The position numbers were made by a program, and so were the translations under genes. This document shows positions 5,476 to 5,515 of a stretch of 5,515 nucleotides of DNA, piece by piece (position 1 is the first letter of the stretch; each line of letters opens with the position of its first letter). The notes under the pieces were generated by a model. The model saw only the letters and a program-made list of their open reading frames with translations, ran no database searches and was not told where the DNA came from. The DNA is from Candidatus Kaiserbacteria bacterium (GTDB lineage Bacteria; Patescibacteriota; Minisyncoccia; Phycocordibacterales; UBA2100): contig JALSPS010000009.1 in assembly GCA_026985835.1 (NCBI GenBank), positions 1 to 5,515 on the forward strand, read 5' to 3'.

Positions 5476-5515
5476 AAAAGCGTCCAGAGTGCCGGCGTCT
5501 AACTCTAAGCTTTTT
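5476..5515. other. Weak hairpin at the window edge, possible bidirectional terminator
   Basis: An outer stem AAAAGC (5476-5481) pairs with GCTTTT (5509-5514), and an inner stem AGAGT (5486-5490) pairs with ACTCT (5502-5506). An unequal internal loop lies between them and an 11-base loop at the tip. A/T tracts on both sides would let it work on either strand. It is more GC-rich than its surroundings. The window ends at 5515, so I cannot tell whether it ends a neighbouring gene or is the tail of a coding region. Confidence 0.3.

Noticed and set aside
5476..5515. Partial tRNA or coding tail beyond the window edge
   Set aside because: No T-loop or acceptor pattern is visible, and the short open frames on either strand match nothing I recognise.
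1..5515. Alternative genetic code with TGA as a sense codon, as in Absconditabacteria and Gracilibacteria
   Set aside because: Every conserved gene reads full length without an in-frame TGA, and all five visible stops are TAA.

Overview
All five complete genes and the one truncated gene in this window lie on the minus strand, so transcription runs from high to low coordinates. The organism looks like a low-GC bacterium with a compact genome, and a Patescibacteria (CPR) member is my best guess. That guess rests on very short spacers, TAA at all five visible stop codons, few Shine-Dalgarno sites, a membrane-anchored SIMPL protein, and a secE-nusG-rplK cluster not followed by rplA. It is inference, because no marker in the window fixes the phylum. 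All ORFs read with the standard bacterial code, and I see no in-frame TGA that would suggest recoding.

Layout in transcription order. Positions 5515-5417 are non-coding as far as I can see and hold a weak hairpin at the window edge and a candidate promoter. Positions 5416-4613 encode a membrane-anchored SIMPL (DUF541) protein. After an 18-base gap, 4594-2492 encodes a 700-residue protein I do not recognise as a named family. Its N-terminal half is about twelve copies of a 29-residue helical repeat, and its C-terminal half is a separate domain. A consensus TATAAT sits 5 bases before its ATG, which suggests a leaderless mRNA. Positions 2491-2381 hold a promoter with a perfect TTGACA and a terminator-like hairpin that starts at the predicted transcription start.

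Next comes the conserved cluster secE (2380-2189), nusG (2183-1638) and rplK (1600-1175), joining protein export, transcription elongation and the 50S stalk base. It ends at a perfect 16-bp intrinsic terminator (1138-1100) with no rplA following. The last gene, glyA (serine hydroxymethyltransferase), starts at 1042 behind its own extended -10 promoter and runs off the window with 347 residues visible.

The most novel item is the 29-residue repeat protein. The most interesting regulatory items are its leaderless-type promoter and the start-site hairpin of the secE operon. I found no CRISPR array, mobile element, tRNA or rRNA, and no convincing defence or biosynthetic cluster.
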